Assembly (NCBI GenBank): GCA_002397315.1
Contig: DHAE01000004.1
Coordinates: 1-64,000 of the forward strand
DNA: 64,000 nt
Reading direction: 5' to 3'
From: Comamonadaceae bacterium UBA4962
GTDB lineage: Bacteria > Pseudomonadota > Gammaproteobacteria > Burkholderiales > Burkholderiaceae_C
Under the pieces are notes generated by a model. The model worked only from the letters and a program-made list of their open reading frames with translations. It did no database searches and was not told the DNA's origin. The stretch's first letter is position 1; every line of letters starts with the position of its first letter. A program made the position numbers and the translations under genes. Below are positions 42,668 to 51,844 of the stretch, in pieces.

Positions 42668-42680
42668 CAACGGCGTGCGC

Positions 42681-43745
42681 TCAGGCGGCTTCGGGGTAGA
42701 ACAGCCTGCGCGCCGGCACGGGCGCCACGGCCTGGCCGATGGCGGCGATGTGGTCCGGCGTGGTGCCGCAGCAGCCGCCCACGATGTTCACCAGGCCCTC
42801 GGCCGCGAACTCGTGCACGAGGCGGCTGGTGACCTCGGGCGTCTCGTCGAAGCCGGTGTCGCTCATCGGGTTGGGCAGGCCGGCGTTGGGGTAGCAGCTG
42901 ATGAAGGTGTCTTCCGCCACCCGGTTCAGCTCCTGGATGTAGGGGCGCATCAGCGTGGCGCCCAGCGCGCAGTTGAGGCCGATGGCCAGCGGACGCGCGT
43001 GGCGCACGCTGTGCCAGAAGGCCGTCACCGTCTGGCCCGAGAGGATGCGGCCGGAGGCGTCGGTGACGGTGCCGCTGATGATGAGCGGCAGGCGCTCGCC
43101 GCTCGCCTCGAAGTATTCGTCGATGGCGAAGAGCGCGGCCTTGGCGTTGAGCGTGTCGAAGATGGTCTCGACCAGCAGCACGTCGGCGCCGCCCTCGACC
43201 AGCGCCTGGGTCTGCTCGTAGTAGGCGGCGCGCAATTGCTCGAAATCGACGTTGCGCGCGCCGGGGTCGTTCACGTCGGGGCTGATGCTCGCCGTCTTGG
43301 GCGTGGGGCCGAGGGCGCCGGCCACGAAGCGGGGCTTGTCCTGCGTGGAGAACTTGTCGCAGGCGGCGCGCGCCAGGCGCGCGGACTGCAGGTTCATCTC
43401 GCGCGCGAGATCGGCCATGTGGTAGTCCTCCTGCGCGATCGTGGTCGCGCCGAAGGTGTTGGTCTCGATCAGGTCCGCGCCCGCGGCGAGGTAGCGCTCG
43501 TGGATGTCGCGGATCACGTCGGGCCGGGTGAGCGAGAGCAGCTCGTTGTTGCCCTTCACGTCGTGCGGGAAGTCCTTGAACCGGTCGCCCGCGCCGCCGG
43601 GGCCGGCATACCCCTCGCCGCGGTACTGCGCCTCGCCCAGCTTGAAGCGCTGGATCATGGTGCCCATGGCGCCGTCGAGGATGGCGATGCGTTCGGCGAG
43701 GATGCCGGGGAGCTGCTGGGCGCGGGTGTAGTGGAGGGGTTGCAT
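42681..43745 (-). CDS. metH: Methionine synthase homocysteine-binding domain as separate protein (split MetH)
   Basis: 354 residues corresponding only to the N-terminal homocysteine-methyltransferase module of cobalamin-dependent MetH (full length ~1200). ILAERIAILDGAMGTMIQ, LIETNTFGATTIAQEDY, then zinc-ligand cysteines in GLNCALGA and VGGCCGTTPDHI. Several betaproteobacteria carry MetH as two proteins, with the folate/B12/activation modules in a second gene. That partner is not next door; the gene upstream is a LysR regulator. The start at 43745 (MQPLHYTRAQ) was chosen; the in-frame extension to 43805 lacks family sequence. Confidence 0.88.
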   Translation of the reverse strand: MQPLHYTRAQQLPGILAERIAILDGAMGTMIQRFKLGEAQYRGEGYAGPGGAGDRFKDFPHDVKGNNELLSLTRPDVIRDIHERYLAAGADLIETNTFGATTIAQEDYHMADLAREMNLQSARLARAACDKFSTQDKPRFVAGALGPTPKTASISPDVNDPGARNVDFEQLRAAYYEQTQALVEGGADVLLVETIFDTLNAKAALFAIDEYFEASGERLPLIISGTVTDASGRILSGQTVTAFWHSVRHARPLAIGLNCALGATLMRPYIQELNRVAEDTFISCYPNAGLPNPMSDTGFDETPEVTSRLVHEFAAEGLVNIVGGCCGTTPDHIAAIGQAVAPVPARRLFYPEAA

Positions 43746-43814
43746 AAGCCGCCATTGTAGAAAACGCGCTGGCTTTCCCGTCGCCTCGGATGCCGGGCGC
43801 CGCACCCCGACCGG

Positions 43815-44762
43815 TCAGGCGGTGTCGGGAGCGGACTGCAACGCCTGCAGCGCCTCCTCCAGCAGCGCCAGCGCCGGATGGCGGTGGGCGTTGCGCCGCG
43901 CGATCAGCTCATAGGGCTCGCTGCGCGATTTGAGGCGCAGCGGCAGGCGGGCGACCAGGCCGTGCCGGCAGACGTAGTCGGCCACGTCGTCCGACACCAG
44001 GGCCACCAGGTTGGGGTCGTGGCTCAGCAGCGAGAGCGTGGCCAGCGCGGACGTGGTCTCGATCAGGTGCGCGGGGAAGAACAGGTTCTCTTCGAAGAAT
44101 TCCCGCTCGAGCGTGCGGCGCATCGGCATGTGCGCCCGGTACACCACCCACCGGTTGGCGGAGAGGTCCTGCAGCGTGATCGACGGCAGGCCCGCCGCCG
44201 GGTGCGCCTGGTGGGCGATGACGGCCAGGGACTCCTCCTTCACCACGACGGCGTCGTACAGGTGGGGCCGGGGGCTGACCGACAGCCGGCAGATCGCCGC
44301 ATCGAGCCGCCCCTGGTCGATCAGCGCGAGCAGGCTTTCGCTGGTGTCTTCGACGATCTCCACGGACAGGTCGGGCTGCTGCGCCATGAGCCGGGTGAGC
44401 GCCCGCGTCAGCAGCGGCACCGCGCCCATGATGGTGCCCACCGCGATGCGGCCGCCCGCGCCGCTCGCGATGGCGCTCAGTTCCTGCTGCAGGTGCCCGA
44501 TGTCCGACTGGATCAGCCGCGCGAAGCGCACCGCGCACTGGCCGGCCTGCGTGGGCACCAGCCCGCGGTTCGTGCGCATGAAGAGCGTCGCGTTGAGCGT
44601 CGCCTCCAGCTCCTTCAGCGCCTTGCTGGCGCCGGGCTGCGTGAGTCCCACCCGGTCGGCCGCCGCCAGCAGCGAGCCATGCTCGGCCACGGCGATCAGC
44701 AGGCGCAGCTGCCGCGCGTGCAGGCGCGACATCACGGAGTTGAGGCTGTGCGGGCTTTGCAT
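43815..44762 (-). CDS. LysR-family regulator (GbpR-like), divergent from the dehydrogenase pair
   Basis: 315 residues. HTH in LHARQLRLLIAVAEHGSLLAAADRVGLTQPGASKALKELEA, then GGRIAVGTIMGAVPLLTRAL, typical of the galactose/gbpR-like LysR group. It is divergent from the Fe-alcohol dehydrogenase gene with 112 bp between starts, so it probably controls it and the aldehyde dehydrogenase. It resembles the regulator at 19051 in its HTH, and both divergent regions share a TTATCCATA-like core. Confidence 0.88.
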   Translation of the reverse strand: MQSPHSLNSVMSRLHARQLRLLIAVAEHGSLLAAADRVGLTQPGASKALKELEATLNATLFMRTNRGLVPTQAGQCAVRFARLIQSDIGHLQQELSAIASGAGGRIAVGTIMGAVPLLTRALTRLMAQQPDLSVEIVEDTSESLLALIDQGRLDAAICRLSVSPRPHLYDAVVVKEESLAVIAHQAHPAAGLPSITLQDLSANRWVVYRAHMPMRRTLEREFFEENLFFPAHLIETTSALATLSLLSHDPNLVALVSDDVADYVCRHGLVARLPLRLKSRSEPYELIARRNAHRHPALALLEEALQALQSAPDTA

Positions 44763-44874
44763 TGAGGAAAAGTTATAGAAGTATGGATAAAGGTTAGTTT
44801 ATCTAGCATGGCCTTCTTCCTAGACTCCTGCTTTCCACATGAATATGAGAATTACTGATAGCAGGAGCACAAAG

Positions 44875-46011
44875 ATGGCGGTGATCAACTACGTGACGGA
44901 AATTCGCTTCGGCATGGGCTGCTCCGCCGAGCTGGCCCAGGTCTGCGAGGCGCAGGGCTTCAAAAAGCCGCTGTTCGTCACCGACAAGGGCGTGGTGGCC
45001 GCGGGGCTGATCGACACCCTGCTGTCCCTGAACGATCTGCCGCAGCACCATGTGTTCGACGGCACGCCCTCCAACCCGACCGAGGCGGCGACGCGCGCGG
45101 GTGTCGAGCACTTCAACGAGGCGGGCTGCGACGGCATCGTCGCCGTGGGCGGCGGCTCTTCGATCGACCTGGCCAAGGCCGTCGCGGTGTCGGCGCGCCA
45201 CCCCGGCCCGCTGAAGCAGTTCGCGCTGATCGAGGGCGGGCTCTCCCGCATCACGCCGGCCACCGTGCCGATCGTGGCCATTCCCACCACGGCGGGCACG
45301 GGCAGCGAGGTGGGCCGCGGCGCGATCATCATCCTGGACGACGGCCGCAAGGTGGGCATCATCTCGCCCCACGTCATCCCGAAGGTGGCGCTGTGCGATC
45401 CGGCCTTGACGGTGGGCCTGCCGCCGGGCCTCACCGCCGCCACCGGCATGGATGCCGTGGCGCACTGCATCGAAACCTTCCTCGCGCCCGGCTTCAACCC
45501 GCCGGCCGAGGGCATCGCCCTCGACGGCCTGCGCCGCGCCTGGAAGCACATCGAGCGGGCCGTCCACGAACCGGGCGACCTGGACGCGCGCAGCAACATG
45601 ATGAGCGCCTCGCTGCAGGGCGCGCTGGCATTCCAGAAGGGCCTGGGCTGCGTGCACAGCCTCAGCCATTCGCTGGGCGGCATCGATCCGCGCCTGCACC
45701 ACGGCACGCTCAATGCCGTGCTGCTGCCGGCGGTGGTGCGCTTCAATCGCGAGGCGGAGACGGTGGTCCGCGACGACAAGATCGACCGCCTCGCGCAGGC
45801 CATGGGCCTGCCCCCGCACGTGTCGGTGGAGGACGCGATCCAGGACATGTCGCGCAAGCTCCGGCTGCCCACGGGGCTGGGGCAGATGGGCGTGACCTCC
45901 AACCTGACGCCGCGCATCGTCGTCGGGGCGCTGGCCGACCACAGCCACAAGACCAATCCGCGCGAAGCCAGCGCGAACGACTACGCGCACCTGCTCGAAG
46001 CGTCGATGTGA
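44875..46011 (+). CDS. Iron-containing alcohol dehydrogenase
   Basis: 378 residues of the group III (Fe-dependent) alcohol dehydrogenase family: VGGGSSIDLAKAVAV and IPTTAGTGSEVGRGAII for nucleotide binding, metal-ligand region TAATGMDAVAHCIETF and HSLSHSLGGIDPRLHHGTLN with the iron histidines. The start at 44875 follows AGCAGGAGCACAAAG. Relatives include 4-hydroxybutyrate and lactaldehyde dehydrogenases. Next is an aldehyde dehydrogenase of the 2,5-dioxovalerate type, so the pair would oxidise an alcohol to an acid via the aldehyde. The exact substrate is unknown. Confidence 0.88.
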   Translation: MAVINYVTEIRFGMGCSAELAQVCEAQGFKKPLFVTDKGVVAAGLIDTLLSLNDLPQHHVFDGTPSNPTEAATRAGVEHFNEAGCDGIVAVGGGSSIDLAKAVAVSARHPGPLKQFALIEGGLSRITPATVPIVAIPTTAGTGSEVGRGAIIILDDGRKVGIISPHVIPKVALCDPALTVGLPPGLTAATGMDAVAHCIETFLAPGFNPPAEGIALDGLRRAWKHIERAVHEPGDLDARSNMMSASLQGALAFQKGLGCVHSLSHSLGGIDPRLHHGTLNAVLLPAVVRFNREAETVVRDDKIDRLAQAMGLPPHVSVEDAIQDMSRKLRLPTGLGQMGVTSNLTPRIVVGALADHSHKTNPREASANDYAHLLEASM

Positions 46012-46078
46012 GCGTGCGATCCTGCCGCCGGCGCGCGTCGGCGGAGATTCTTTTGAGTTTTCCCACAACGAGCCAACC

Positions 46079-47665
46079 ATGACCTTGACGGGCGAGATGC
46101 TGATCGGTGCTTCCTGCGTAGCCGGCACCGACGGAGGCCAGCGGGCCTTCAACCCCACCACGAATGCCGAGATCGCCGAGCCCGTGTTCGGCTTCGGCAC
46201 CGCTGCCGACGTGGACCGCGCCGCCACCCTGGCGGCGGCGGCATTCGACGAATACCGCGCCCTGCCGCTCGCGCGCCGCGCCGCGTTCCTGGAGGCCATC
46301 GCCGACCGGATCATGGCGCTGGGCGATGCGCTGCTGGAGCGCGCCCATGCCGAAACCGGCCTGCCGATGGCGCGCCTGACGGGCGAGCGCGGACGTACCG
46401 TCGGCCAACTGCGCCTGTTCGCGGCGGTGGTGCGGGACGGCCACTTCCTGCACGCCACCATCGACCCGGCCCAGCCGCAGCGCCAGCCCGCGCCGCGCGC
46501 GGACCTGCGGCTCGCCAGGATCCCGCTCGGGCCGGTGGCGGTGTTCGGCGCCAGCAACTTCCCGCTCGCGTTCTCGGTGGCCGGAGGCGATACGGCCTCG
46601 GCGCTGGCCGCGGGCGCGCCCGTGGTGGTGAAGGCGCACGGCGCCCACCTGGGCACGTCCGAACTGGTGGGCCGCGCCATCCAGCAGGCGGCGCGCGAAC
46701 AGGGATTGCCCGAAGGCGTGTTCTCGCTGCTGATCGGCGCGGGCCGCAGCATCGGCGAGGCGCTGGTCGCCCATCCCGCCATCAAGGCCGTGGGCTTCAC
46801 CGGCTCGCGCCAGGGCGGCCTGGCGCTGGTGGCGATCGCCAACCGCCGCCCCGAGCCGATTCCCGTCTATGCCGAGATGAGCGCGATCAACCCGGTCTTC
46901 CTGCTGCCCGGCGCGCTGGCGCAGCGGGCTGAAGCCATCGGCCAGGGATTCGCCGATTCGCTCACCATGGGGGCGGGGCAGTTCTGCACCAATCCCGGTC
47001 TGGTGCTGGGCATCGACGGCCCCGATCTGGACCGCTTCGTGCGATCCGCGGCCGAGGCCCTGGGCCGCAAGAATGCGCAGACCATGCTCACGGCCGGCAT
47101 CCATGGCGCGTACCGCAGCGGCGTGGAGGCGGTGGCGGCCACGCCGGGCGTGCAGCCAGTGGCCCAGGGCCAGGCCGCGGGGGAGCTGCACAACGCCGCG
47201 CAGGCCGCGCTGTTCACCACCGACGCAAGCCACTTCATGGCGCAGCATGCGCTGTCGTCCGAGGTGTTCGGCCCGGCATCGCTGGTGGTGCGTGCGAAGG
47301 ACATGGACGAACTGATCGCCGTCGCCGAGCAACTGGAAGGGCAGCTCACCGCCACCCTGCACCTGGAAGCGGCCGACCATCCGCTCGCTCGCCGGCTGCT
47401 GCCGGTGCTGGAGCGCAAGGCCGGCCGGCTGCTGGCCAACGGCTTTCCGACGGGCGTGGAGGTCTGCCATGCCATGGTGCACGGCGGCCCGTACCCCTCG
47501 ACCTCCAATTCGATGTTCACCTCGGTGGGCGCCAGCGCCATCGACCGCTTCCTGCGGCCCGTGTGCTACCAGGATCTGCCGGACGCCCTGTTGCCGGAGG
47601 CGCTGCAGCAGGCCAATCCGCTGGGCCTCTGGCGGCTGACGGACGGCCAGCCCGGGCGCGCGTGA
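46079..47665 (+). CDS. Aldehyde dehydrogenase, 2,5-dioxovalerate (alpha-ketoglutaric semialdehyde) type
   Basis: 528 residues, longer than usual aldehyde dehydrogenases and typical of the KGSADH group that oxidises 2-oxoglutarate semialdehyde in sugar-acid and hydroxyproline catabolism. Blocks: RIPLGPVAVFGASNFPLAFS, GGDTASALAAGAPVVVKAH, FTGSRQGG, the catalytic cysteine in MGAGQFCTNPG, and PYPSTSNSMFTSVGASAIDR near the end. The E of the usual E-L-G-G motif appears in VYAEMSAINP. It follows the Fe-alcohol dehydrogenase by 67 bp. Confidence 0.88.
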   Translation: MTLTGEMLIGASCVAGTDGGQRAFNPTTNAEIAEPVFGFGTAADVDRAATLAAAAFDEYRALPLARRAAFLEAIADRIMALGDALLERAHAETGLPMARLTGERGRTVGQLRLFAAVVRDGHFLHATIDPAQPQRQPAPRADLRLARIPLGPVAVFGASNFPLAFSVAGGDTASALAAGAPVVVKAHGAHLGTSELVGRAIQQAAREQGLPEGVFSLLIGAGRSIGEALVAHPAIKAVGFTGSRQGGLALVAIANRRPEPIPVYAEMSAINPVFLLPGALAQRAEAIGQGFADSLTMGAGQFCTNPGLVLGIDGPDLDRFVRSAAEALGRKNAQTMLTAGIHGAYRSGVEAVAATPGVQPVAQGQAAGELHNAAQAALFTTDASHFMAQHALSSEVFGPASLVVRAKDMDELIAVAEQLEGQLTATLHLEAADHPLARRLLPVLERKAGRLLANGFPTGVEVCHAMVHGGPYPSTSNSMFTSVGASAIDRFLRPVCYQDLPDALLPEALQQANPLGLWRLTDGQPGRA

Positions 47666-47729
47666 CGGGCGTGGCATGCCACCGGCCGCCCGGGACGGGC
47701 CCGTGGCTGCCCCCGGGGCGTGAGGCGCC

Positions 47730-48614
47730 CTACCGCGGCGCCGCTGCGCCCGCCACTTCCAGAAACGTCTGCAGCGCCGGGTTCGGCGCCGCCTCGTGCC
47801 ACGCGAGCACGCCCACCGTGGGATGCTCCAGGTGGGCGATCGGCACGAAGCGCACGCCCTGCACGGCGGCCTGCGCCATCGTGGCGGGCACCAGCGCCAC
47901 GCCCATGCGCATGGCCACCAGGGCCACCACGGTCAGCCACTGGCGCGTGGCGTGGCGCGTGTGCGGATGGATGCCGGCGCGGTGGAAGAGGGCGATCACG
48001 TTGTCGTGGTTGGCCGGCGCCACGTCGCGCGCGAACATCACGAAGGTCTCGTCGGCCAGGGCGCGCAGGTCCACCTGCGCCGCGCCGGCCAGCGCGTGGT
48101 CGTGCGGCAGGCAGGCCACGAAATGGTCCGGCGCCAGCGGCAGGCTGCGCAGCGGCACGGGCACCACGCTGGCGTTGATGAAGCCGGCGTGCAGCTGCCG
48201 GTGCAGCAGCGCCTCGATCTGCTCGCCCGAGGACATCTCGCGCAGGTTGACCTCGATGCCCGGCGCGCGTTCGCCGAAGGCGCGCACGATGGCCGGCATG
48301 TCGCGGTAGACCATCGATCCGGTGAAGCCGATGTCCAGCCGCCCGCGCAGGCCCGCGGCCACGGCGCGCGCCGTATCGCCCGCGCGCGCCACGCGGTCGA
48401 GCACCACGCGCACCTCGGCCAGGTAGGCCTGGCCCGCGGGCGTGAGCGCCACGTGCTTGCTGCTGCGGTCGAACAGCTTCACGCCCAGCGCGTCCTCCAG
48501 CGCCTTGATGCCCGAGCTGAGCGGCGGCTGCGTGATCGCGAGCCGCTCCGCCGCGCGGCCGAAATGCAGCTCCTCGGCCAGCACGGCGAAGTAGCGCAGC
48601 AGGTGAAGTTTCAT
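47730..48614 (-). CDS. LysR-family transcriptional regulator
   Basis: 294 residues. MKLHLLRYFAVLAEELHFGR, then AAERLAITQPPLSSGIKALE is the HTH, typical of the BenM/CatM-like LysR group. The effector domain has FTGSMVYRDMPAIVRAFGER and VALVAMRMGVALVPATMAQ. ATG 48614 was chosen; ATG 48626 is close and the frame runs to 48731 through a repeat. It lies downstream of the CoA-transferase/acyl-CoA dehydrogenase operon on the same strand, separated by family-B repeat copy 2, and may regulate that operon. Confidence 0.86.
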   Translation of the reverse strand: MKLHLLRYFAVLAEELHFGRAAERLAITQPPLSSGIKALEDALGVKLFDRSSKHVALTPAGQAYLAEVRVVLDRVARAGDTARAVAAGLRGRLDIGFTGSMVYRDMPAIVRAFGERAPGIEVNLREMSSGEQIEALLHRQLHAGFINASVVPVPLRSLPLAPDHFVACLPHDHALAGAAQVDLRALADETFVMFARDVAPANHDNVIALFHRAGIHPHTRHATRQWLTVVALVAMRMGVALVPATMAQAAVQGVRFVPIAHLEHPTVGVLAWHEAAPNPALQTFLEVAGAAAPR

Positions 48615-48695
48615 GCGGGGCATCATGCCAGCCGCCGCAGGTGCGCGAATCCAATGCGCGGAACCCGCCGAGCCCGAAGCGCTGTGCGTCAGACG

Positions 48696-48767
48696 GCCGC
48701 GGAGCAGGCCACGCCAGCGGACGCCGCGCAAGGGCCGCCCCGCGGCGCAGCCGCTCAGGGGGATGTC
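48696..48767 (-). repeat. Family-B dispersed repeat, copy 2 (shortened)
   Basis: Read on the minus strand it begins ACATCCCCCTGAGCGGCTGC and ends with the TGGCGTGGCCTGCTCCGCGG segment. The central part present in the 51731 copy is missing. It directly follows the stop codon of the acyl-CoA dehydrogenase gene. Confidence 0.78.
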
Positions 48768-49932
48768 AATAAGACTTCCGCAGGCCCAGCACCTTCTCGG
48801 CGATGAAACACAGGATCAGCTGCGGGCTGACGGGCGCGAGGCGCGGGATCCACGATTCGCGCATATAGCGCTCCACGTGGTACTCCTTGGCGTAGCCCAT
48901 GCCACCATGGGTCAGGATGGCGCGCTCGCAGGCGTGGTAGCAGGCCTCGGCCGCGAGGTACTTGGCGGCGTTGGCCTCGGCGCCGCAGGGCTGGTGCCGG
49001 TCGTAGAGCCAGGCGGCCTTCTGCACCATGAGGTGCGCGGCCTCCAGCTCCATCCACGACTGCGCCAGCGGATGCTGTATGCCCTGGTTCTGCCCGATCG
49101 GGCGGCCGAACACCTCGCGCTCCTGCGCGTAGCCGGCCGCGCGTGCCAGCGCCGCGCGGCCCAGGCCCACGGCCTCGCTCGCGATCAGGATGCGCTCGGG
49201 GTTGAGGCCGTGCAGGATGTACTGGAAACCCTTGCCTTCCTCGCCCACGCGGTCCTCCACGGGAATGCGCAGGCCGTCGATGAACACCTGGTTGGAATCC
49301 ACGCACTTGCGGCCGAGCTTCTCGATCTCGCGCACTTCCACCGTGCTGCGGTCCAGGTCGGTGTAGAACAGGCTCAGGCCTTCGGTGCCGCGGAACTCCT
49401 CCAGCGGCGTGGTGCGCGCCAGCAGCAGGATCTTGCTGGCCACCTGCGCGGTGCTGATCCACACCTTCTGGCCGTGCACCACGTAGTGGTCGCCCTGCCG
49501 CACGGCGCGGGTCTTCAGCTTGAGCGTGTTCAGGCCCGTGTTGGGCTCGGTCACGCCGAAGCAGGCCTTGTCGCGGCCCTGGATCAGCGGCGGCAGCCAG
49601 CGCGCCTTCTGTTCGTCGGTGCCGAACACCACCACCGGGTGCAGCCCGAAGATGTTCATGTGCACGGCCGATGCGCCCGACAGGCCCGCGCCCGTGGCCG
49701 AGATGGTGTGCATCATCAGCGCGGCCTCGCTGATGCCCAGGCCCGCGCCGCCGTAGGCTTCGGGCATGGCGATGCCCAGCCAGCCGGCATCGGCCAGCGC
49801 CTGGTGGAAGTCGTGCGGGAAGCCGCCATCCCGGTCCTTCGCGAGCCAGTAGTCGGCATCGAAGGGCGCGCAGACGCGCTCGATGGCATCGCGGATCTGT
49901 TCCTGTTCCGGCGAGAGGGCGAAATCCATCAT
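48766..49932 (-). CDS. Acyl-CoA dehydrogenase family protein
   Basis: 388-residue FAD-dependent acyl-CoA dehydrogenase. MMDFALSPEQEQIRDAIERV start; PEAYGGAGLGISEAALMMH; FAD/substrate motif ACFGVTEPNTGLNTLKL; and late ILTHGGMGYAKEYHVERYMR in the active-site region. The start ATG overlaps the cupin gene stop in ATGA form. With the CoA-transferase upstream it makes an activation-then-desaturation module for a short- or branched-chain acid taken up by the Bug-type system. The substrate is not determined. Confidence 0.9.
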   Translation of the reverse strand: MMDFALSPEQEQIRDAIERVCAPFDADYWLAKDRDGGFPHDFHQALADAGWLGIAMPEAYGGAGLGISEAALMMHTISATGAGLSGASAVHMNIFGLHPVVVFGTDEQKARWLPPLIQGRDKACFGVTEPNTGLNTLKLKTRAVRQGDHYVVHGQKVWISTAQVASKILLLARTTPLEEFRGTEGLSLFYTDLDRSTVEVREIEKLGRKCVDSNQVFIDGLRIPVEDRVGEEGKGFQYILHGLNPERILIASEAVGLGRAALARAAGYAQEREVFGRPIGQNQGIQHPLAQSWMELEAAHLMVQKAAWLYDRHQPCGAEANAAKYLAAEACYHACERAILTHGGMGYAKEYHVERYMRESWIPRLAPVSPQLILCFIAEKVLGLRKSY

Positions 49933-50405
49933 GCGCCTTTCGCGGCCGGGCGGATCACCTTGTCGGGCGACTCGCCGTAGGGCGGGCTGTAGATCACCAG
50001 CAGCTTCACGGGCGTGTCGCTGGTCACCGTGAACACGTGCATGCGGTCGGCCGGGAAGAAGCACATGTCGCCCGGCACCATGTCGAAAGCCTCGCCCTCC
50101 ACCTCGGCGCGGGCCGTGCCTTCCAGCAGGTAGCAGGCCTGCTCGATGCCCGGGTGCGCGTGCGGCAGCGCGCCGCCGCCCTTATGCAGGGTGCCGAGCA
50201 GCACTTCCATCTGCCGCGCGCCCACGGTCTCGGGGCCGATCAGGCGCTGGTTCACGGTGTGGTGGTGGTTGGCGGGCTGGTAGCCGGGCACCTGGGCGGC
50301 GCGCACCAGGTAGCGGGAGGGAGCGGCAGGGGACATGGCGGTGGTCGCGGTGGTCGTTGTGGGAGGGGTTGCGGGAAGGGCCGTGGGGGCGGCGGTGGAG
50401 GTCAT
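49929..50405 (-). CDS. Single-domain cupin protein
   Basis: 158 residues. The first ~30 are Thr/Ala/Pro-rich, then a cupin: motif 1 LPHAHPGIEQACYLLEGTAR-like (HAHPGIEQACYLLEG) with metal histidines, motif 2 PGDMCFFPADRMHVFTV. It overlaps the CoA-transferase stop at its start and the acyl-CoA dehydrogenase start at its stop, both by 4 bp, so it is tightly co-translated. An internal ATG (MSPAAPSRYLV) is a plausible alternative start. A role as ligand sensor, isomerase or decarboxylase cannot be told. Confidence 0.8.
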   Translation of the reverse strand: MTSTAAPTALPATPPTTTTATTAMSPAAPSRYLVRAAQVPGYQPANHHHTVNQRLIGPETVGARQMEVLLGTLHKGGGALPHAHPGIEQACYLLEGTARAEVEGEAFDMVPGDMCFFPADRMHVFTVTSDTPVKLLVIYSPPYGESPDKVIRPAAKGA

Positions 50406-51661
50406 GCGCCGTCTCCGGCGGCGCGGCAGGCGCGCTGCACGAGCAGGGCGTCGATCTGCGCGGGCGTGTAGCCGGCCTGGGCGAGCAGGCTGCGCGTGTG
50501 TTCGCCCAGGCGCGGCGCGGGAGCCAGGTCGCGTGCCGGGGGCGTGGCGGACCAGCGCGTGGGGTGGGCCATGGCGTGCATCGGCCCCTCGGTGGGATGT
50601 TCGGTGTCGTGCACGAAGCCGGTGGCGCGCAGCTGCGGGTTCTGCAGCAGGTCGGCCGGGGAATTCATCGGCATATTGGGCACGTCGGCCGCGTCCAGGA
50701 GCGCCTGCCATGCGGCCGTGGTGCGCGTGCGCAGGATGCGCGCCACCTCGGCGTACACGGCGTCGATGTGCGCGGCGCGCGCGCCGTGCGTGGCGAAGCG
50801 CGGGTCGTGCGCGAGGCCGCCGCTGCCGTCCTCGCCGATCGCCGCGAAGAAGCTGCGCCAGTGCTTGTCGTTGTAGATCAGCACGCAGAGCATGCCGTCG
50901 GCCGTGGCGTAGGGCTTGCGGTGGGCCGTGAGCAGGCGTGCGTAGCCGGGCTCGCCCAGCGGCGGCTCGAAGGTCAGGCCCGCCATGTGGTCGCCCAGCA
51001 CGAACTGCGCCATGGCCTCGAACATCGGCACGACGACGGCCTGGCCCCGGCCCGTCTTCTCGCGGGCGTAGAGCGCCGCCGTCACGGCGTACACCGCGTG
51101 CAGGCCCGTCACCCGGTCCGACAGCGTGGTGGGCGCGTACGACGGCTCCGGCGCGCCGTAGCGCTGCATGAGCCACGGAATGCCGGTGGCGCCCTGGATC
51201 AGGTCGTCGTAGGCGGGGCGCGCGGCGTCCGGCCCGTCCTGGTCGAAGCCGCAGCAGCTCACGTGGACGATGCGCGGGTTGCGCGCGCACACCGCCTCGT
51301 AATCCAGCCCCAGCCGGGCCAGCGCCTGCGGCCGCACGTTGCTGATGAGCACGTCGCAGCCCTCGGCCAGCCGCAGCGCCGCCTCGCGCCCCTCCGGGTG
51401 CTTCAGGTCGAGCGCGATGCTCTGCTTGCCCGCGTTCGCGTGCAGAAAAATATGCCCCATGCCCGCATGCCGCATCGGCCCCACGTGCCGCATGTTGTCG
51501 CCCTCGGGCGTCTCCACCTTCACCACCTCCGCACCGAGTTGCGCGAGGATCTGCGTGGCGAACGGCCCCATGATCACCGAGGTGAGATCGAGCACACGCA
51601 CCCCCGCCAGTGGGCCGGTGCGTGAAGCGGATGGAGCAGGGAAAGAAGAGTCGTCTGTCAT
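50402..51661 (-). CDS. CaiB/BaiF (class III) CoA-transferase
   Basis: 419 residues. GVRVLDLTSVIMGPFATQIL then AQLGAEVVKVETPEGDNMRH is the class signature; ANAGKQSIALDLKHPEGREA and YDDLIQGATGIPWLMQ supply the conserved active-site region including the Asp. It transfers CoA from a donor such as succinyl-CoA to an acid. First of the CoA-transferase-cupin-acyl-CoA dehydrogenase unit; the Bug-type binding-protein gene lies upstream across a family-B repeat. Confidence 0.92.
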   Translation of the reverse strand: MTDDSSFPAPSASRTGPLAGVRVLDLTSVIMGPFATQILAQLGAEVVKVETPEGDNMRHVGPMRHAGMGHIFLHANAGKQSIALDLKHPEGREAALRLAEGCDVLISNVRPQALARLGLDYEAVCARNPRIVHVSCCGFDQDGPDAARPAYDDLIQGATGIPWLMQRYGAPEPSYAPTTLSDRVTGLHAVYAVTAALYAREKTGRGQAVVVPMFEAMAQFVLGDHMAGLTFEPPLGEPGYARLLTAHRKPYATADGMLCVLIYNDKHWRSFFAAIGEDGSGGLAHDPRFATHGARAAHIDAVYAEVARILRTRTTAAWQALLDAADVPNMPMNSPADLLQNPQLRATGFVHDTEHPTEGPMHAMAHPTRWSATPPARDLAPAPRLGEHTRSLLAQAGYTPAQIDALLVQRACRAAGDGA

Positions 51662-51730
51662 CTCGTGTCCCGTTGGACAAGTCTGTTGGCGCGTTTAGGC
51701 AGCGTTACCTATGCCCACGGCCTTCACACA

Positions 51731-51844
51731 GGCGCGGCCCAGGCCAGCAGACGCCGCGCAAGGGCCGCCCCGCCGCGCTGGCGGCGTCCCCCTTCCCGGC
51801 GAAGCCGAGAGAAGGGGGAAGCGGCGCAGCCGCTCAGGGGGATG
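51731..51844 (-). repeat. Family-B dispersed repeat, copy 3 (longest)
   Basis: Minus strand: GACATCCCCCTGAGCGGCTG, CGCCGCTTCCCCCTTCTCTC, an inner hairpin around the AAGGGGGA/TCCCCCTT arms, then GGCGTCTGCTGGCCTGGGCC to the end. The TGA of CCCCCTGAGCGG is the stop codon of the binding-protein gene at 51834. It lies between that gene and the CoA-transferase gene. Confidence 0.8.
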
